This document shows, one piece after another, positions 46,171 through 54,642 of a stretch of 64,000 nt of DNA; positions within the stretch are counted from its first letter, which is position 1; every line of letters starts with the position of its first letter. Position numbers and translations under genes: made by a program. The stretch covers positions 372,001 through 436,000 of the forward strand of contig CAWJLA010000002.1 in assembly GCA_963843605.1 (NCBI GenBank). Direction: 5' to 3'. The DNA comes from FEN-1297 sp963843605 (GTDB lineage: Bacteria > Bacteroidota > Ignavibacteria > Ignavibacteriales > Ignavibacteriaceae). Below the pieces are notes generated by a model that saw nothing but the letters and a program-made list of their open reading frames with translations, searched no databases and was not told the DNA's origin.

Positions 46171-46611
46171 ATGAACGACAGAGTAAAGATTAAGAACGCG
46201 GCGCCTGCAGGATACGAAGCAATGATGGCTCTTGAAAATTATATAGGTAAAACCGGGTTAAAACCCATTTACAGGGAACTCATAAAAATAAGAGCCTCTC
46301 AAATCAACGGCTGTGCATACTGTATTGATATGCACACTAAAGATGCTAGAGATCTGGGTGAAACCGAAAGAAGAATTTATGCATTAAGTGCCTGGTATGA
46401 ATCTCCCCTTTTCTCGGATGAGGAAAGAGCGCTTTTAGCAGCTACAGAAGAGATAACAAATATTTCGGTTAAAGGAGTTTCGGAAGAAACATATCTTAAT
46501 CTGAAAAAATATTTTGACGATAAATCCGTTGCTGAAATAATCATGGTTAATGTAACAATCAATTCATGGAATCGAATAGCGATTGCCTCTCATTCGCAGC
46601 ATGATAATTAA
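46171..46611 (+). CDS. Carboxymuconolactone decarboxylase-family / AhpD-like protein
   Basis: This 146-aa protein starts at ATG 46171 because GGAAAGGAT lies just upstream; an in-frame extension to 46141 lacks this. The AhpD signature RASQINGCAYCIDMHTKDA (about 47-65) supplies the redox CxxC and the distal His. AhpD-like proteins act as alkylhydroperoxidases or thioredoxin-like reductants. The gene lies 19 bp after the EamA stop and 28 bp before the OsmC gene, probably one operon for oxidative or xenobiotic stress. Confidence 0.9.
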   Translation: MNDRVKIKNAAPAGYEAMMALENYIGKTGLKPIYRELIKIRASQINGCAYCIDMHTKDARDLGETERRIYALSAWYESPLFSDEERALLAATEEITNISVKGVSEETYLNLKKYFDDKSVAEIIMVNVTINSWNRIAIASHSQHDN

Positions 46612-46639
46612 TTTAACAATAAAATAAAGATGGAAAAGG

Positions 46640-47122
46640 ATGGATAAAAAACATCAATATTCGCTTGAGGTAAATTGGACCGGAAATAGCGGTACCGGTA
46701 CGTCCGGCTACCGGTCTTACGAACGGAGTCATACCGTAAGCGGTGAAAATAAACCTGATATTTTATGCTCGTCCGATCAGGTATTCCGGGGCGATAAAAC
46801 AAAATATAACCCGGAAGAATTACTTGTAGCAGCAGTTTCGGGATGTCACATGCTTTCGTATCTTCATTTGTGTTCCGATGCGGGTGTAGTAGTTGTCAAT
46901 TATTCTGATAAACCGGTCGGTACAATGCATGAAATGCCCGACGGAAGCGGACACTTTACGGAAGTAAACCTTTTTCCGGTTGTTTCCGTTACAGAAGAAT
47001 ATATGATTGAAAAGGCAAATCATTTGCATGAAAGAGCGCATGAACTATGCTTTATTGCTAGCTCGTGTAATTTTAAGGTTAAACATAAACCTTCATGCAA
47101 AGCAGTTAACAAGGTTTTATAG
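46640..47122 (+). CDS. OsmC-family peroxiredoxin
   Basis: This 160-aa thiol peroxidase of the Ohr/OsmC fold has the peroxidatic Cys in AAVSGCHMLSYLHL (about 68-81) and the resolving Cys in CFIASSCNFKV near the C-terminus. NPEELLVAAVSGCH is family-diagnostic. It removes organic hydroperoxides in the cytoplasm. GGAAAAGGAT precedes the ATG. The stop codon overlaps the convergent gene at 47117 by six bases. Confidence 0.93.
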   Translation: MDKKHQYSLEVNWTGNSGTGTSGYRSYERSHTVSGENKPDILCSSDQVFRGDKTKYNPEELLVAAVSGCHMLSYLHLCSDAGVVVVNYSDKPVGTMHEMPDGSGHFTEVNLFPVVSVTEEYMIEKANHLHERAHELCFIASSCNFKVKHKPSCKAVNKVL

Positions 47123-47926
47123 CGAAAAGGTAGTGCAGATTAAGAAATCATTTTGAAGCAACCGAATTCTAGTACCGTCATGCATATCGGCACTTCCCAT
47201 TCCGGATAATCCTTCGTCGAATAATAATTCGGCGGAAAAATGCCGGTCTAATTTTATTCCCAGTCCGTAAATAAAACCGAAGTAAGCTGCAGCATTAAAT
47301 TTTTTAACAGAAAATTCGGAAAGTTCATCCATCGGTCCAACGTTAAATTCATCCAGTTCGCTTTTTACAGGAACATTTATAGAAGGACCTGCAAATATTT
47401 TCATGAAATGATTTTCGGGAGCGAATAATTCTAATTGAACAAGCACGGGTATTTCTATCATGCTTATGTACAAAGCCGAAGTTCCGGAATATTCAAAATA
47501 TAATGAGCTGCCCGGCGGGTTTGGATAATCATAATTACCGCCTTTTAAGCAGTATATAATTTCCGGTCTTAATTCTAATAGGTTATTTATTTTCCATAAG
47601 TAATATATCCCGAAAATATACTGTTCTTTCGATCTGGCCGTAAAGTTTCTATTATCCGAAAAACCGCCTTGCAAGGTTGAAGAAGTTATTCCCGCAATAA
47701 TTCCGAAACGTTGAAAATATCTTAAAGTTTCGGAATCTTTTTCGTTTAACAAATAACTCTGACTGCTGCCGAGAATAACTCCAGGCACCAGACTTCCCAG
47801 CCCGACAAGGACAGCACCTGCAAGTGCGCCGAGTTCAGGATTTCGATCTCTAATAGCCGCGTCGCTGCCTAGTTTATATCCTATCAATCCGCCTGCAAAC
47901 ATACCCGCAGCCCCGTATTCAAGCAT
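47117..47926 (-). CDS. Membrane-segment plus outer-membrane beta-barrel protein (possible 3' part of a split gene)
   Basis: This 269-aa ORF begins with a glycine-zipper-like hydrophobic region (AAGMFAGGLIGYKLG ... AGAVLVGLGSLVPGVILG) and continues into a beta-barrel of the PorT/OMP_b-brl type (YIFGIYYLWKINNLLELRPEIIY, ... FLICTTFSL with C-terminal Phe). It overlaps the lipoprotein ORF by 8 nt. Related lipoproteins run directly into a similar Gly-rich segment, so a one-base loss in the CAAAAGG tract near 47928 would fuse both into one 420-aa protein. Either a frameshift or translational coupling is possible. Confidence 0.6.
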   Translation of the reverse strand: MLEYGAAGMFAGGLIGYKLGSDAAIRDRNPELGALAGAVLVGLGSLVPGVILGSSQSYLLNEKDSETLRYFQRFGIIAGITSSTLQGGFSDNRNFTARSKEQYIFGIYYLWKINNLLELRPEIIYCLKGGNYDYPNPPGSSLYFEYSGTSALYISMIEIPVLVQLELFAPENHFMKIFAGPSINVPVKSELDEFNVGPMDELSEFSVKKFNAAAYFGFIYGLGIKLDRHFSAELLFDEGLSGMGSADMHDGTRIRLLQNDFLICTTFSL

Positions 47927-48404
47927 TCCTTTTGAAATGGTCTGTGAAGGAAAAAGATCTGATATTACTTAAAGGTTCGGCAGATATTATATTCTGCTTA
48001 ATGTAGTAGCTGATCTTATCCTTCTTTAATTCGGCATTATAAATTTCGATTACTGAATCGTCTTTTAGTTGAATGCTGCCGTCAAATTGATTTTGTGAAC
48101 CGGACTTATAAGACAAACTCTTTATCTTTTTAACTGATGAAAGAGGTAATAATTGTATTTGATTGTTCCTGTAAATACTTTTCCGGAATACCGAATCTTT
48201 TTCTATCCTGATATTATTGCTCACAATATCACGACCGTCGGTAAAATTTATTTGAGTATTTCTGCCTTTTATTTCACGGTTAATTTTATCTAAATATACA
48301 GTGCTCGAGCCGTATTCGCTTTCCACATATTGATTGCTGCAGCCGGTTATAAGTAAAATAAAAAGAAAAAATGTTATGAGAATAATAAATCCATACTGTT
48401 TCAT
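47919..48404 (-). CDS. Lipoprotein (N-terminal part of a possible split gene)
   Basis: This ORF of 161 aa starts at the ATG at 48404; a GTG two codons upstream is also possible. A lipoprotein signal ends in LLITGCSN. The mature part is beta-rich (VYLDKINREIKGRNTQINFTDGRDI, LPLSSVKKIKSLSYKSG), a pattern seen in Ignavibacteria lipoproteins with an INFxDG element. It ends FSFTDHFKRNA where relatives continue into a Gly-rich segment. Its frame overlaps the next ORF by 8 nt. It is probably periplasmic or outer-membrane anchored with unknown function. Confidence 0.6.
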   Translation of the reverse strand: MKQYGFIILITFFLFILLITGCSNQYVESEYGSSTVYLDKINREIKGRNTQINFTDGRDIVSNNIRIEKDSVFRKSIYRNNQIQLLPLSSVKKIKSLSYKSGSQNQFDGSIQLKDDSVIEIYNAELKKDKISYYIKQNIISAEPLSNIRSFSFTDHFKRNA

Positions 48405-48670
48405 ATGCACTCTACAGATTAAGATACATACTTAGAAAATTTTAAATTTATTGAACCATAGAATTTTGCTTTATTATTATAATAGTGGAAATAACAATTG
48501 ATTCGGAAAAAAAGAAGAAATATTATCTAATGTTGACTTCTTATTTAAGATGATATTTTTTATGAGAGTGTCACAAATTTTCAGAAATCGGCAAATTCAA
48601 AGTTTTTTATTAACCGGATCTAATCATTGCTTTCCAAAATAAATTTAAAAGAGAGAATAAGTTTGATAAA

Positions 48671-48805
48671 TTAAATGTTATGTGCACATTCTAATTTGAA
48701 TCTCAAAACAATCCCTATAGCTAAATTCATTAAAATGCCGTCCGGAACATCTTTAACTACAACTACATGCTTTGGAATAAGGTAATAAGGTTCTTGTTTC
48801 TTTAG
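48671..48805 (-). pseudogene. Possible remnant of an adenylate-forming enzyme C-terminus
   Basis: The minus strand reads LKKQEPYYLIPKHVVVVKDVPDG, which resembles the hinge and C-terminal domain start of AMP-dependent synthetases (PxYLIPK ... VxxxP). It then continues without the GKI motif to a stop at 48671. There is no start and no other part of the enzyme. The identification is weak. The remainder of 48411-49030 is AT-rich with nothing recognised. Confidence 0.25.
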
Positions 48806-49032
48806 TCTTCGTCTGTTACTAAGGTTGATACATTTTATAATGTTTCTTTAGGTTCTTGATTATTTTGTATTGATATTGAATAAATATACTTTCTTAAAAC
48901 GTAATAAGTTTTTCCGACGTTAGTAACACAAACCTAAGCCCCAAATAATAACCTTATTATCTTATTGAACTAAGATAACTCAACAATTTGTTTATTCCTG
49001 AAGAATATTTTGGACAGATATGGATCTAATAA

Positions 49033-49228
49033 ATAACTTGAGTTGACCACCTAAATGTTTTTGGTGTGAAAAACGTTGAACCTGGCTACCGGTAGATAGA
49101 ACGGTAACAAAAAACATTTTTCCTTTTCATTAACCCGCGAATTAATTCACGGGTTAATGAAAATAATATAAATATTTCAAGCTGTTTCAGTGATATATAA
49201 AAACAGGCGGTCAAGTTGAGTAAATAAT
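49033..49228. mobile_element. MITE-like element, copy 2 (with internal hairpin)
   Basis: This element of about 196 bp has the same ends as the one at 37058: left ACTTGAGTTGACCACCTAAA, right (complement) ACTCAACTTGACCGCCTG. The internal sequence is longer than copy 1 and includes a strong palindrome at 49127-49164, TTTTCATTAACCCG ... CGGGTTAATGAAAA. No ORF is present, so it would need a transposase in trans. Confidence 0.6.
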
Positions 49229-49283
49229 AAAAGGTGTCAATGGAACAGGGGTGAAAAATATTTTGACTGTCAGATACTTTTAA

Positions 49284-49655
49284 TTGTCTGATTTTTTATG
49301 GAAAATCTCTGCAATTTTTACTTTGTCGACCGCTATAATATTCTTGATTCTAGTATTTCTGTCCTTTTCGGCAATCTATCCTCAAACAGCTGTCTTTATT
49401 GATAGTATTGAATCAGTTGCGACAAACTGGATACTTCAGGAAATTTGGGGATTTACAACTTCAAAAGCATTTTCGGAAGGTAATCCATTAACTACGGCAA
49501 ACTCAGCCGGTAGTTATCCGGCAAATCAGAATATATATGCGACAATGACTTACGGCGTAGATTTATCCATTTATAAGAGTGCGGAAATCCAATTCCAATA
49601 CTGCCCGGAAGGACTTGCATCCTTAACGGTTTTTCCCGAAGGGATCACTATGTGA
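49284..49655 (+). pseudogene. Truncated secreted protein (signal peptide plus start of an Ig/MAM-like domain)
   Basis: This 123-codon ORF (TTG start likely) has a signal-peptide-like N-terminus (ISAIFTLSTAIIFLILVFLS) followed by FIDSIESVATNWILQEIWGFTTS and VDLSIYKSAEIQFQY. That matches the beginning of immune-inhibitor-A-like or MAM-like domains found in T9SS cargo proteins. It stops abruptly after LASLTVFPEGITM, so it is a 5' fragment of a larger gene. Confidence 0.6.
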
Positions 49656-49669
49656 CTAGACCGCCGCAT

Positions 49670-49912
49670 TCAAATGATATTATTTTTCTTAAGCCGGTTA
49701 TATCCGTCAATACTTTTAAAGAAGTATTCTCTTTTGATAGCATCAGACTAAGAGTGGAAAGTTTCCGAGTAATGTAGGATCCAAGGTCTGCGGGATTTTG
49801 TGTACTCAGACTTACCGGAGTTATGAGAATTAAGACGCTTAGTTAAATCGGATGTAGATCCTTTATAATATGTCCCGCCTTTAAGACTTTTAATTATATA
49901 AGTGTAAAACAT
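49670..49912 (-). pseudogene. GIY-YIG nuclease gene with an in-frame TAG
   Basis: The minus strand from ATG 49912 encodes a full-length 80-codon GIY-YIG protein of the UPF0213 type: FYTYIIKSLKGGTYYKGSTS (GIY-YIG region), LTKRLNSHNSGKSEYTKSRR, then ETFHS-stop-SDAIKREYFFKSIDGYN, ending TGA at 49670. A TAG at 49748-49750 interrupts codon 55, just before the conserved AIKRE catalytic Glu region. The start is only 5 bp from the tRNA-Ser gene. Confidence 0.75.
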
Positions 49913-49916
49913 TTAG

Positions 49917-50003
49917 CGGAGAGACAGGGATTCGAACCCTGGGTGGGGTTGCCCCCACAACGGTTTTCGAGACCGTCCTATTCAACCACTCTAGCATCTC
50001 TCC
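49917..50003 (-). tRNA. tRNA-Ser (anticodon CGA)
   Basis: 87 nt including the discriminator G. Acceptor GGAGAGA pairs with TCTCTCC. The anticodon loop CTCGAAA gives anticodon CGA. A long variable arm (GTGGGGGCAACCCCAC) and T-arm GGTTCGAATCC are present. CCA is not encoded; the next bases are CTA. Confidence 0.97.
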
Positions 50004-50126
50004 GGTTTTCAAAATAGTCGTTGCAAATTTACCTATGATTTTGTTTCTTCCCAAATTTTAGCCGACATTTTAAGGAATATTTTTTGTTATAAATACATTT
50101 AATTTTTATATTTGGTGACTTTATTC

Positions 50127-50213
50127 GGAAAGGTGCAGGAGTGGTTGAACTGGCCCGCCTGGAAAGCGTGTGTACCTTCACGGGTACCGAGGGTTCGAAT
50201 CCCTCCCTTTCCG
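50127..50213 (+). tRNA. tRNA-Ser (anticodon GGA)
   Basis: 87 nt including the discriminator G. Acceptor GGAAAGG pairs with CCTTTCC. The anticodon loop CTGGAAA gives anticodon GGA. The long variable arm TACCTTCACGGGTA and T-arm GGTTCGAATCC are present. CCA is not encoded. An intrinsic terminator follows. It is divergent from the other tRNA-Ser gene. Confidence 0.97.
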
Positions 50214-50228
50214 CTTTGCTTTTTTAAG

Positions 50229-50268
50229 ATGCGAACGTTGCGATTTTAAGCGATTTTCGCATTTTTTA
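50229..50268 (+). terminator. Intrinsic terminator after tRNA-Ser
   Basis: ATGCGAA (50229-50235) pairs with TTCGCAT (50256-50262) and is followed by TTTTTTATTT. An inner GCGATT / AGCGAT partial pairing may extend it. It lies 15 bp after the tRNA. Confidence 0.65.
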
Positions 50269-50392
50269 TTTCCCCGGATATACTGAAATACACCCTTTTT
50301 TACCCCCGTTTGGATACTTTTTTTAAAGATAAAGATTACTAAAAGAAGGCCGCGAACTTGCAGCCGTTTAAGTAGTTATTTGAAATTTATTT

Positions 50393-50577
50393 TCATTGCT
50401 TCAAGAGCTGATCGAGTTTTGATTTAAGGAATTCCGGAAACTGTAATAGTTCCTTATTCATTGGGACGGCTCTTTCCTCATTATGGGTTTTTATGCGGAA
50501 GTCGGCATTTGGTTTAACATATACCAGGCGTTTTGAGAAATTTACATTATCCCACGTTAGAATTAGATGAGTTTAAA
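50393..50577 (-). pseudogene. Tyrosine recombinase (integrase) fragment
   Basis: The minus strand reads LTWDNVNFSKRLVYVKPNAD, then IKTHNEERAVPMNKELLQF, and ends in a Lys-rich tail at 50393. This matches the mid-catalytic domain of phage/ICE-type tyrosine recombinases (LxWxDID ... KT ... R.VP). The 5' part is blocked by a stop near 50575 and the catalytic His-R-Tyr end is absent. The location next to a tRNA-Ser gene fits a remnant of an integrated element. Confidence 0.6.
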
Positions 50578-50649
50578 AATTAAAAACCTCTCAAGGAATG
50601 AAAGTCTTTCTATGCAGGGCCGATCCCACTCACTTCGATCGCCGTGACA

Positions 50650-50689
50650 GGTGGGACTTGAACTCGCAACCTCATGCGTGACAGGCATT
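50650..50689 (-). other. tRNA-Asp-like 3' fragment (degenerate)
   Basis: The minus strand carries ATGCCTGTCACGCAT (anticodon stem-loop with GTC) and then GAGGTTGCGAGTTCAAGTCC (variable and T-loop region), in the order of a tRNA-Asp. The T stem has two mismatches and the 5' half is missing. Such fragments often mark attachment sites of integrative elements. Confidence 0.45.
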
Positions 50690-50712
50690 CAATGGGTAAA
50701 AATATGCTTATA

Positions 50713-50800
50713 AATGTTGATTTTTCCCTGTTTCTTAAGGTTGGCCGGTCTAGATTTGGCTATTTTGTGTTAAGTTTTACTACAGATTAGTTACAGAATT
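50713..50800. repeat. Imperfect direct repeat, left copy
   Basis: About 88 bp starting AATGTTGATTTTTCCCTG and ending ACAGAATT matches the sequence at 54466-54552 at roughly three quarters of positions by eye, same orientation. The two copies bracket the SPFH fragment and the UPF0182 gene. Confidence 0.6.
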
Positions 50801-51276
50801 CTTTTTGATACTTACTTATTAGTTATATTGTTATTTCTCAATTTGCACCTCTGAATAATCGATGAATAATTAGAAACAATGTGATAAGTTTTATTCTAAC
50901 TATGGGTGAGGAACACTTTTGACCCAATTTGCCTTTCTACCGGAGAATACTTTTAGCCCTCGACACTATACAGTAAGATTAATACCGCGATATGACGGAA
51001 TTGCTGTTCTGATTGAAGTACCGCAAATCTTATGACAGAGGTAACAAATTTTACAATAATAATGAGTCCAAGATCAAGAGTAAGTTCTAGAGCAGGTTCT
51101 AGAGTAGATTCAAGAGAAATAAATTACGATATTTAAATTCATGTAAGGAAATCATAGTGATAATCAAAATGTGAAGATGCTGTTTTTTTTGCTGCATTGA
51201 TTTACACTATAATTTTCGGCATTGGCGTAGTAATAGCTTTGCCGCATACAGTATCACGACTGATACAGAAAGTGTC
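50801..51276. other. Decayed spacer left of the UPF0182 island
   Basis: This holds no intact gene. A short open stretch near 50960-51035 reads YTVRLIPRYDGIAVLIEVPQIL, which resembles the C-terminal end of alpha-glucan phosphorylases and may be a remnant. The 51068-51120 stretch has AGTTCTAGAGCAGGTTCTAGAG short repeats. The rest is AT-rich. Confidence 0.3.
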
Positions 51277-51552
51277 TTGATTGGAGTCTTTGCTTTTGTT
51301 GTCGCTCTCTTTGTTTCTATCGCAATTAAAGCTGCGAATCAATGGGAACGGGTGGTCATATTACGCTTAGGAAAATTCCGCTCACTTAAAGGACCGGGAC
51401 TGTTTTTAATTATCCCTATCGATGAATATGCTCTGCGAAGGTTTGAAGAAAAACTCAACTCTCGTATTAGTACCGAATTCTGCGGTGAATACAGTGCAGC
51501 TTTACAGCATAGCTGGATTAACGGCGCTAACAATGGGAATCCGTCAGGATAA
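51277..51552 (+). pseudogene. SPFH/slipin-like N-terminal fragment
   Basis: The ORF begins at a TTG or upstream. It has a hydrophobic N-terminus (IGVFAFVVALFVSIAIKA) and then WERVVILRLGKFRSLKGPGLFLIIPI, the N-terminal signature of stomatin/slipin (SPFH) proteins. After about 50 residues the similarity ends and an unrelated tail follows, giving only 91 codons against about 250 for slipins. It is therefore truncated. It lies 45 bp before the UPF0182 gene. Confidence 0.65.
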
Positions 51553-51597
51553 AATAAATAGAGAGAAGGAAAGCGGAATCGGAAAACAAGGAGGTCT

Positions 51598-54324
51598 ATG
51601 ATGAAAACGAAATCGACAATTATATTATTTGCCGTATTTTTTATAGCACTGTTGGTGGTACTCTCGGTTTTTGTCGATTATTACGGTGACTGGCTGTGGT
51701 TTCGGAATATGGGTTTCGGAGCAATATTTACCACGATCATGTGGGCAAAGATTCTGTTGTTCCTGGCTTTTTCCCTCATATTCGGAATCTTTGCCTGGGG
51801 AAACATTTTCATTGCTAGGAGACATGGCAGCCATACCCGCTCATTGAAAGTGCTTTCCGCTGACCAACCGGCTAGACCTCTTGATATTGTTTTCAGTAGT
51901 AGATACGCCAAATATTCATGGGCGGTAATTATCCTGCTTTTTTCATACATCATGGGTTCACAGGCATCCGGTTCATGGGAAACATTTTTGAAATTTCTGC
52001 ATGCCTCCAAATTTGGGATTGCAGACCCGATTTTTTCAAAAGATGCGGGATTTTATGTTTTCCATCTGCCGCTCTATTATTTTATCCAGGGATGGTATTT
52101 ATTTTCTGTAATCATTGTTTTCATAATGGTTGCGGCCTCCTATTTTATGGATCGGTCTATCGACGTCCGGGAAAACCGCTTCTATATCAACCAGAAAGCC
52201 CGTTCTCATCTCGCAGTTATTGGCGGGTTGTTTTTTCTGGGGATCGCACTGGTTTTCAGGCTGAATCTCTACGGATTGATGTATTCGAGTTCAGGTGTGG
52301 CATTCGGCGCATCCTACGCCGATGTCCATGCGCAAATTCCCGCATACTGGGCTGTATTGATAATAGCCTTAATTACGGCGCTTCTTTTTTTCCTTATGCC
52401 TTTCCTTAACAAATGGAAATTCCTTCTCTCTTCCATCGGGATCTTTTTTGTGGTCCTCATATGTTTTTCATGGATTTATCCCCCCCTGTTTGAACAATAT
52501 GCGGTCAAGCCCACCGAGTTGACAAAGGAAACACCTTATATCCTCAATAATATAAAATTCACCCGTCTGGGGTTTGGATTGAATAAGGTTGAAGAAAAAC
52601 CTTTCCCGGTGGGGCAGCCTATGACCTATGACGAAATGAAGGCGAATGACTCCACAATCCATAACATCAGGCTTTGGGATACGCGGCCGTTGATCGAGAC
52701 TTACAGACAATTGCAGGAAATCCGGCTTTACTACAATTTCCAATATGTAGATGTGGACCGGTATCATTTCAAAGGGAAGTATATGGAGGTGGCTCTTGCC
52801 GCCAGAGAATTACCCGCTTCGGAACTTCCTCCCCGCGCACAAACATGGCTTAACATCCATATGAAATATACTCACGGTTACGGCCTGGTCATGAGTCCTG
52901 TAAATGAGATCGCAGAAAACGGTATGCCGAATCTCATTGTGCAAAACATTCCTCCCAGCTCGAGCGTATTAACTATTACCCGGCCGGAAATCTACTATGG
53001 TGAGCAAACCAGTCAGTATGTCCTTGTAAACACCATGACCAAAGAGTTCGATTACCCGAGCGGCAGCCAGGATGTGTACACCTCCTACCATGGAACGGGC
53101 GGCGTCCGCCTTTCCAACATTTTCCGCAGGCTGGTTTACGCATGGAAATTTTCGGACATAAACATCCTGCTGACCGGCTACATGACAAGCGAGAGCCGTC
53201 TCATGTTCCATAGAATCATCACCGACCGTGATAATACGATTGCACCTTTTCTGTCGTATGATTCCGATCCCTACCTGGTAGTGGGCAATGACGGCAAGTT
53301 GTACTGGATTCATGACGCATATACCACGTCGAGCATGTTTCCTTACTCGCAGCCTTTTTATGGGGATCTAAACTACGGAGGAAGCAACTACATCCGGAAT
53401 TCCGTAAAGGTAGTCACTGATGCATATAACGGGACCGTTTCCTATTATGTCGATGACCCTTCGGATCCGCTGATCCGGACGTACGAGAAAATCTTTCCCG
53501 ACCTTTTTAAGCCCATCAGCGAGATGCCTGAGTTTCTGAGAGCGCATATACGTTATCCCACTGATCTGTTCCGGATCCAGGCAGACATGTTTAAAACGTT
53601 CCACATGACTAACCCGCAGGTTTTCTATAACCAGGAAGATTTATGGAGTCTGCCGAATGAGGTTTATCACCAGCAGGAGCAGCAGATGCTACCTTATTAC
53701 ATTATCATGAGGCTGCCGGGCACCAAATCGGAGGAGTTTATTCTGATGGTACCCTTCACACCGTCGAACAAGAACAATATGGTGGGCTGGCTGTGCGCGC
53801 GATGTGACGGCAGCAATTACGGACAATTACTGGAATACCGTCTCTCGAAGAGAAAATTGATTTACGGCCCGCTGCAAATTGACGCCAGGATAAATCAGAA
53901 ACCCGATATCTCTTCCGAGTTGACTCTCTGGAATCAAATGGGGTCCAGCGTAATTCGGGGGAATTTGCTCGTTATCCCTATCGAGCATTCTTTCCTGTAT
54001 GTAGAGCCCGTTTACCTCCAGTCGGAACAAAGCAAAATGCCGGAATTAAAACGCGTCATAGTTGCCCTTGGAAATAAATTGCAAATGCGCGATAACCTTG
54101 ACGATGCCCTGCGAGCTGTGTTTTCCGCAGACACTATTTCTACAGTTCGGACACAGGAGGCCCTCCGCGGAATTCCGACAGGACCACTGTCCGGCATGGC
54201 ACAGGAAGCGCTGAACCATTACAATCAGGCCCTGGGTTATATGAAGAAAGGCGACTGGGCAAACTATGGCCAGGAGTTGAATAAGCTCAAGGGTATTCTG
54301 CAGAGCATGACCAAAAAGAAATGA
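51598..54324 (+). CDS. UPF0182-family membrane protein
   Basis: This 908-aa protein has about seven transmembrane helices in the first 300 residues (for example STIILFAVFFIALLVVLSVFV and VIGGLFFLGIALVF) followed by a large extracytoplasmic domain with family-typical segments such as LYYNFQYVDVDRYHF and GDLNYGGSNYIRNSVKVV. The length is normal for UPF0182 (COG1615), whose function is unknown. AAGGAGG precedes the ATG-ATG start. Codon use is richer in G/C (many CTG, GGC, CGC) than in neighbouring genes. Degraded DNA and imperfect direct repeats on both sides fit horizontal acquisition. Confidence 0.93.
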   Translation: MMKTKSTIILFAVFFIALLVVLSVFVDYYGDWLWFRNMGFGAIFTTIMWAKILLFLAFSLIFGIFAWGNIFIARRHGSHTRSLKVLSADQPARPLDIVFSSRYAKYSWAVIILLFSYIMGSQASGSWETFLKFLHASKFGIADPIFSKDAGFYVFHLPLYYFIQGWYLFSVIIVFIMVAASYFMDRSIDVRENRFYINQKARSHLAVIGGLFFLGIALVFRLNLYGLMYSSSGVAFGASYADVHAQIPAYWAVLIIALITALLFFLMPFLNKWKFLLSSIGIFFVVLICFSWIYPPLFEQYAVKPTELTKETPYILNNIKFTRLGFGLNKVEEKPFPVGQPMTYDEMKANDSTIHNIRLWDTRPLIETYRQLQEIRLYYNFQYVDVDRYHFKGKYMEVALAARELPASELPPRAQTWLNIHMKYTHGYGLVMSPVNEIAENGMPNLIVQNIPPSSSVLTITRPEIYYGEQTSQYVLVNTMTKEFDYPSGSQDVYTSYHGTGGVRLSNIFRRLVYAWKFSDINILLTGYMTSESRLMFHRIITDRDNTIAPFLSYDSDPYLVVGNDGKLYWIHDAYTTSSMFPYSQPFYGDLNYGGSNYIRNSVKVVTDAYNGTVSYYVDDPSDPLIRTYEKIFPDLFKPISEMPEFLRAHIRYPTDLFRIQADMFKTFHMTNPQVFYNQEDLWSLPNEVYHQQEQQMLPYYIIMRLPGTKSEEFILMVPFTPSNKNNMVGWLCARCDGSNYGQLLEYRLSKRKLIYGPLQIDARINQKPDISSELTLWNQMGSSVIRGNLLVIPIEHSFLYVEPVYLQSEQSKMPELKRVIVALGNKLQMRDNLDDALRAVFSADTISTVRTQEALRGIPTGPLSGMAQEALNHYNQALGYMKKGDWANYGQELNKLKGILQSMTKKK

Positions 54325-54362
54325 TGCGGCAAGGTTTATCCTAATATCACCCAAGACGAAGA

Positions 54363-54391
54363 TTGTATGAAAAAACTATTCATACAATTTT
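54363..54391 (+). terminator. AT-rich hairpin after the UPF0182 gene
   Basis: TTGTATGAA (54363-54371) pairs perfectly with TTCATACAA (54379-54387) and is followed by TTTT. It is 39 bp after the stop codon. It is probably the terminator of this gene, although the stem is A/T-rich. Confidence 0.55.
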
Positions 54392-54465
54392 CCTTTATAG
54401 GCGATATTTCGGGTCATGTTGTGCCGGAAACTCCGGATTCTATTCATGAAGGCGGAGGACTTAAT

Positions 54466-54552
54466 AATGTTGATTTTTCACTGTTTTTTAAGGGTGTTCG
54501 GTCCGGATTGGGCTAGCTGGAGTTAAGTTTTGCTACGGATTCGGTACAGAAT
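54466..54552. repeat. Imperfect direct repeat, right copy
   Basis: About 87 bp, similar to 50713-50800 in the same orientation (AATGTTGATTTTTCACTG ... ACAGAATT). It marks the right side of the UPF0182 island. Confidence 0.6.
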
Positions 54553-54642
54553 TATTTCTGATATGTCCATAATATCAATATTAATATATTCTATTTGCTC
54601 CTGTGAAAAATCTGTGAATAAAGAGGAATAATGTTACATATG

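Noticed and set aside
51918..52409. 163-codon ORF overlapping the UPF0182 gene
   Set aside because: It lies entirely inside the conserved UPF0182 frame in another phase, a common effect of the higher GC there.
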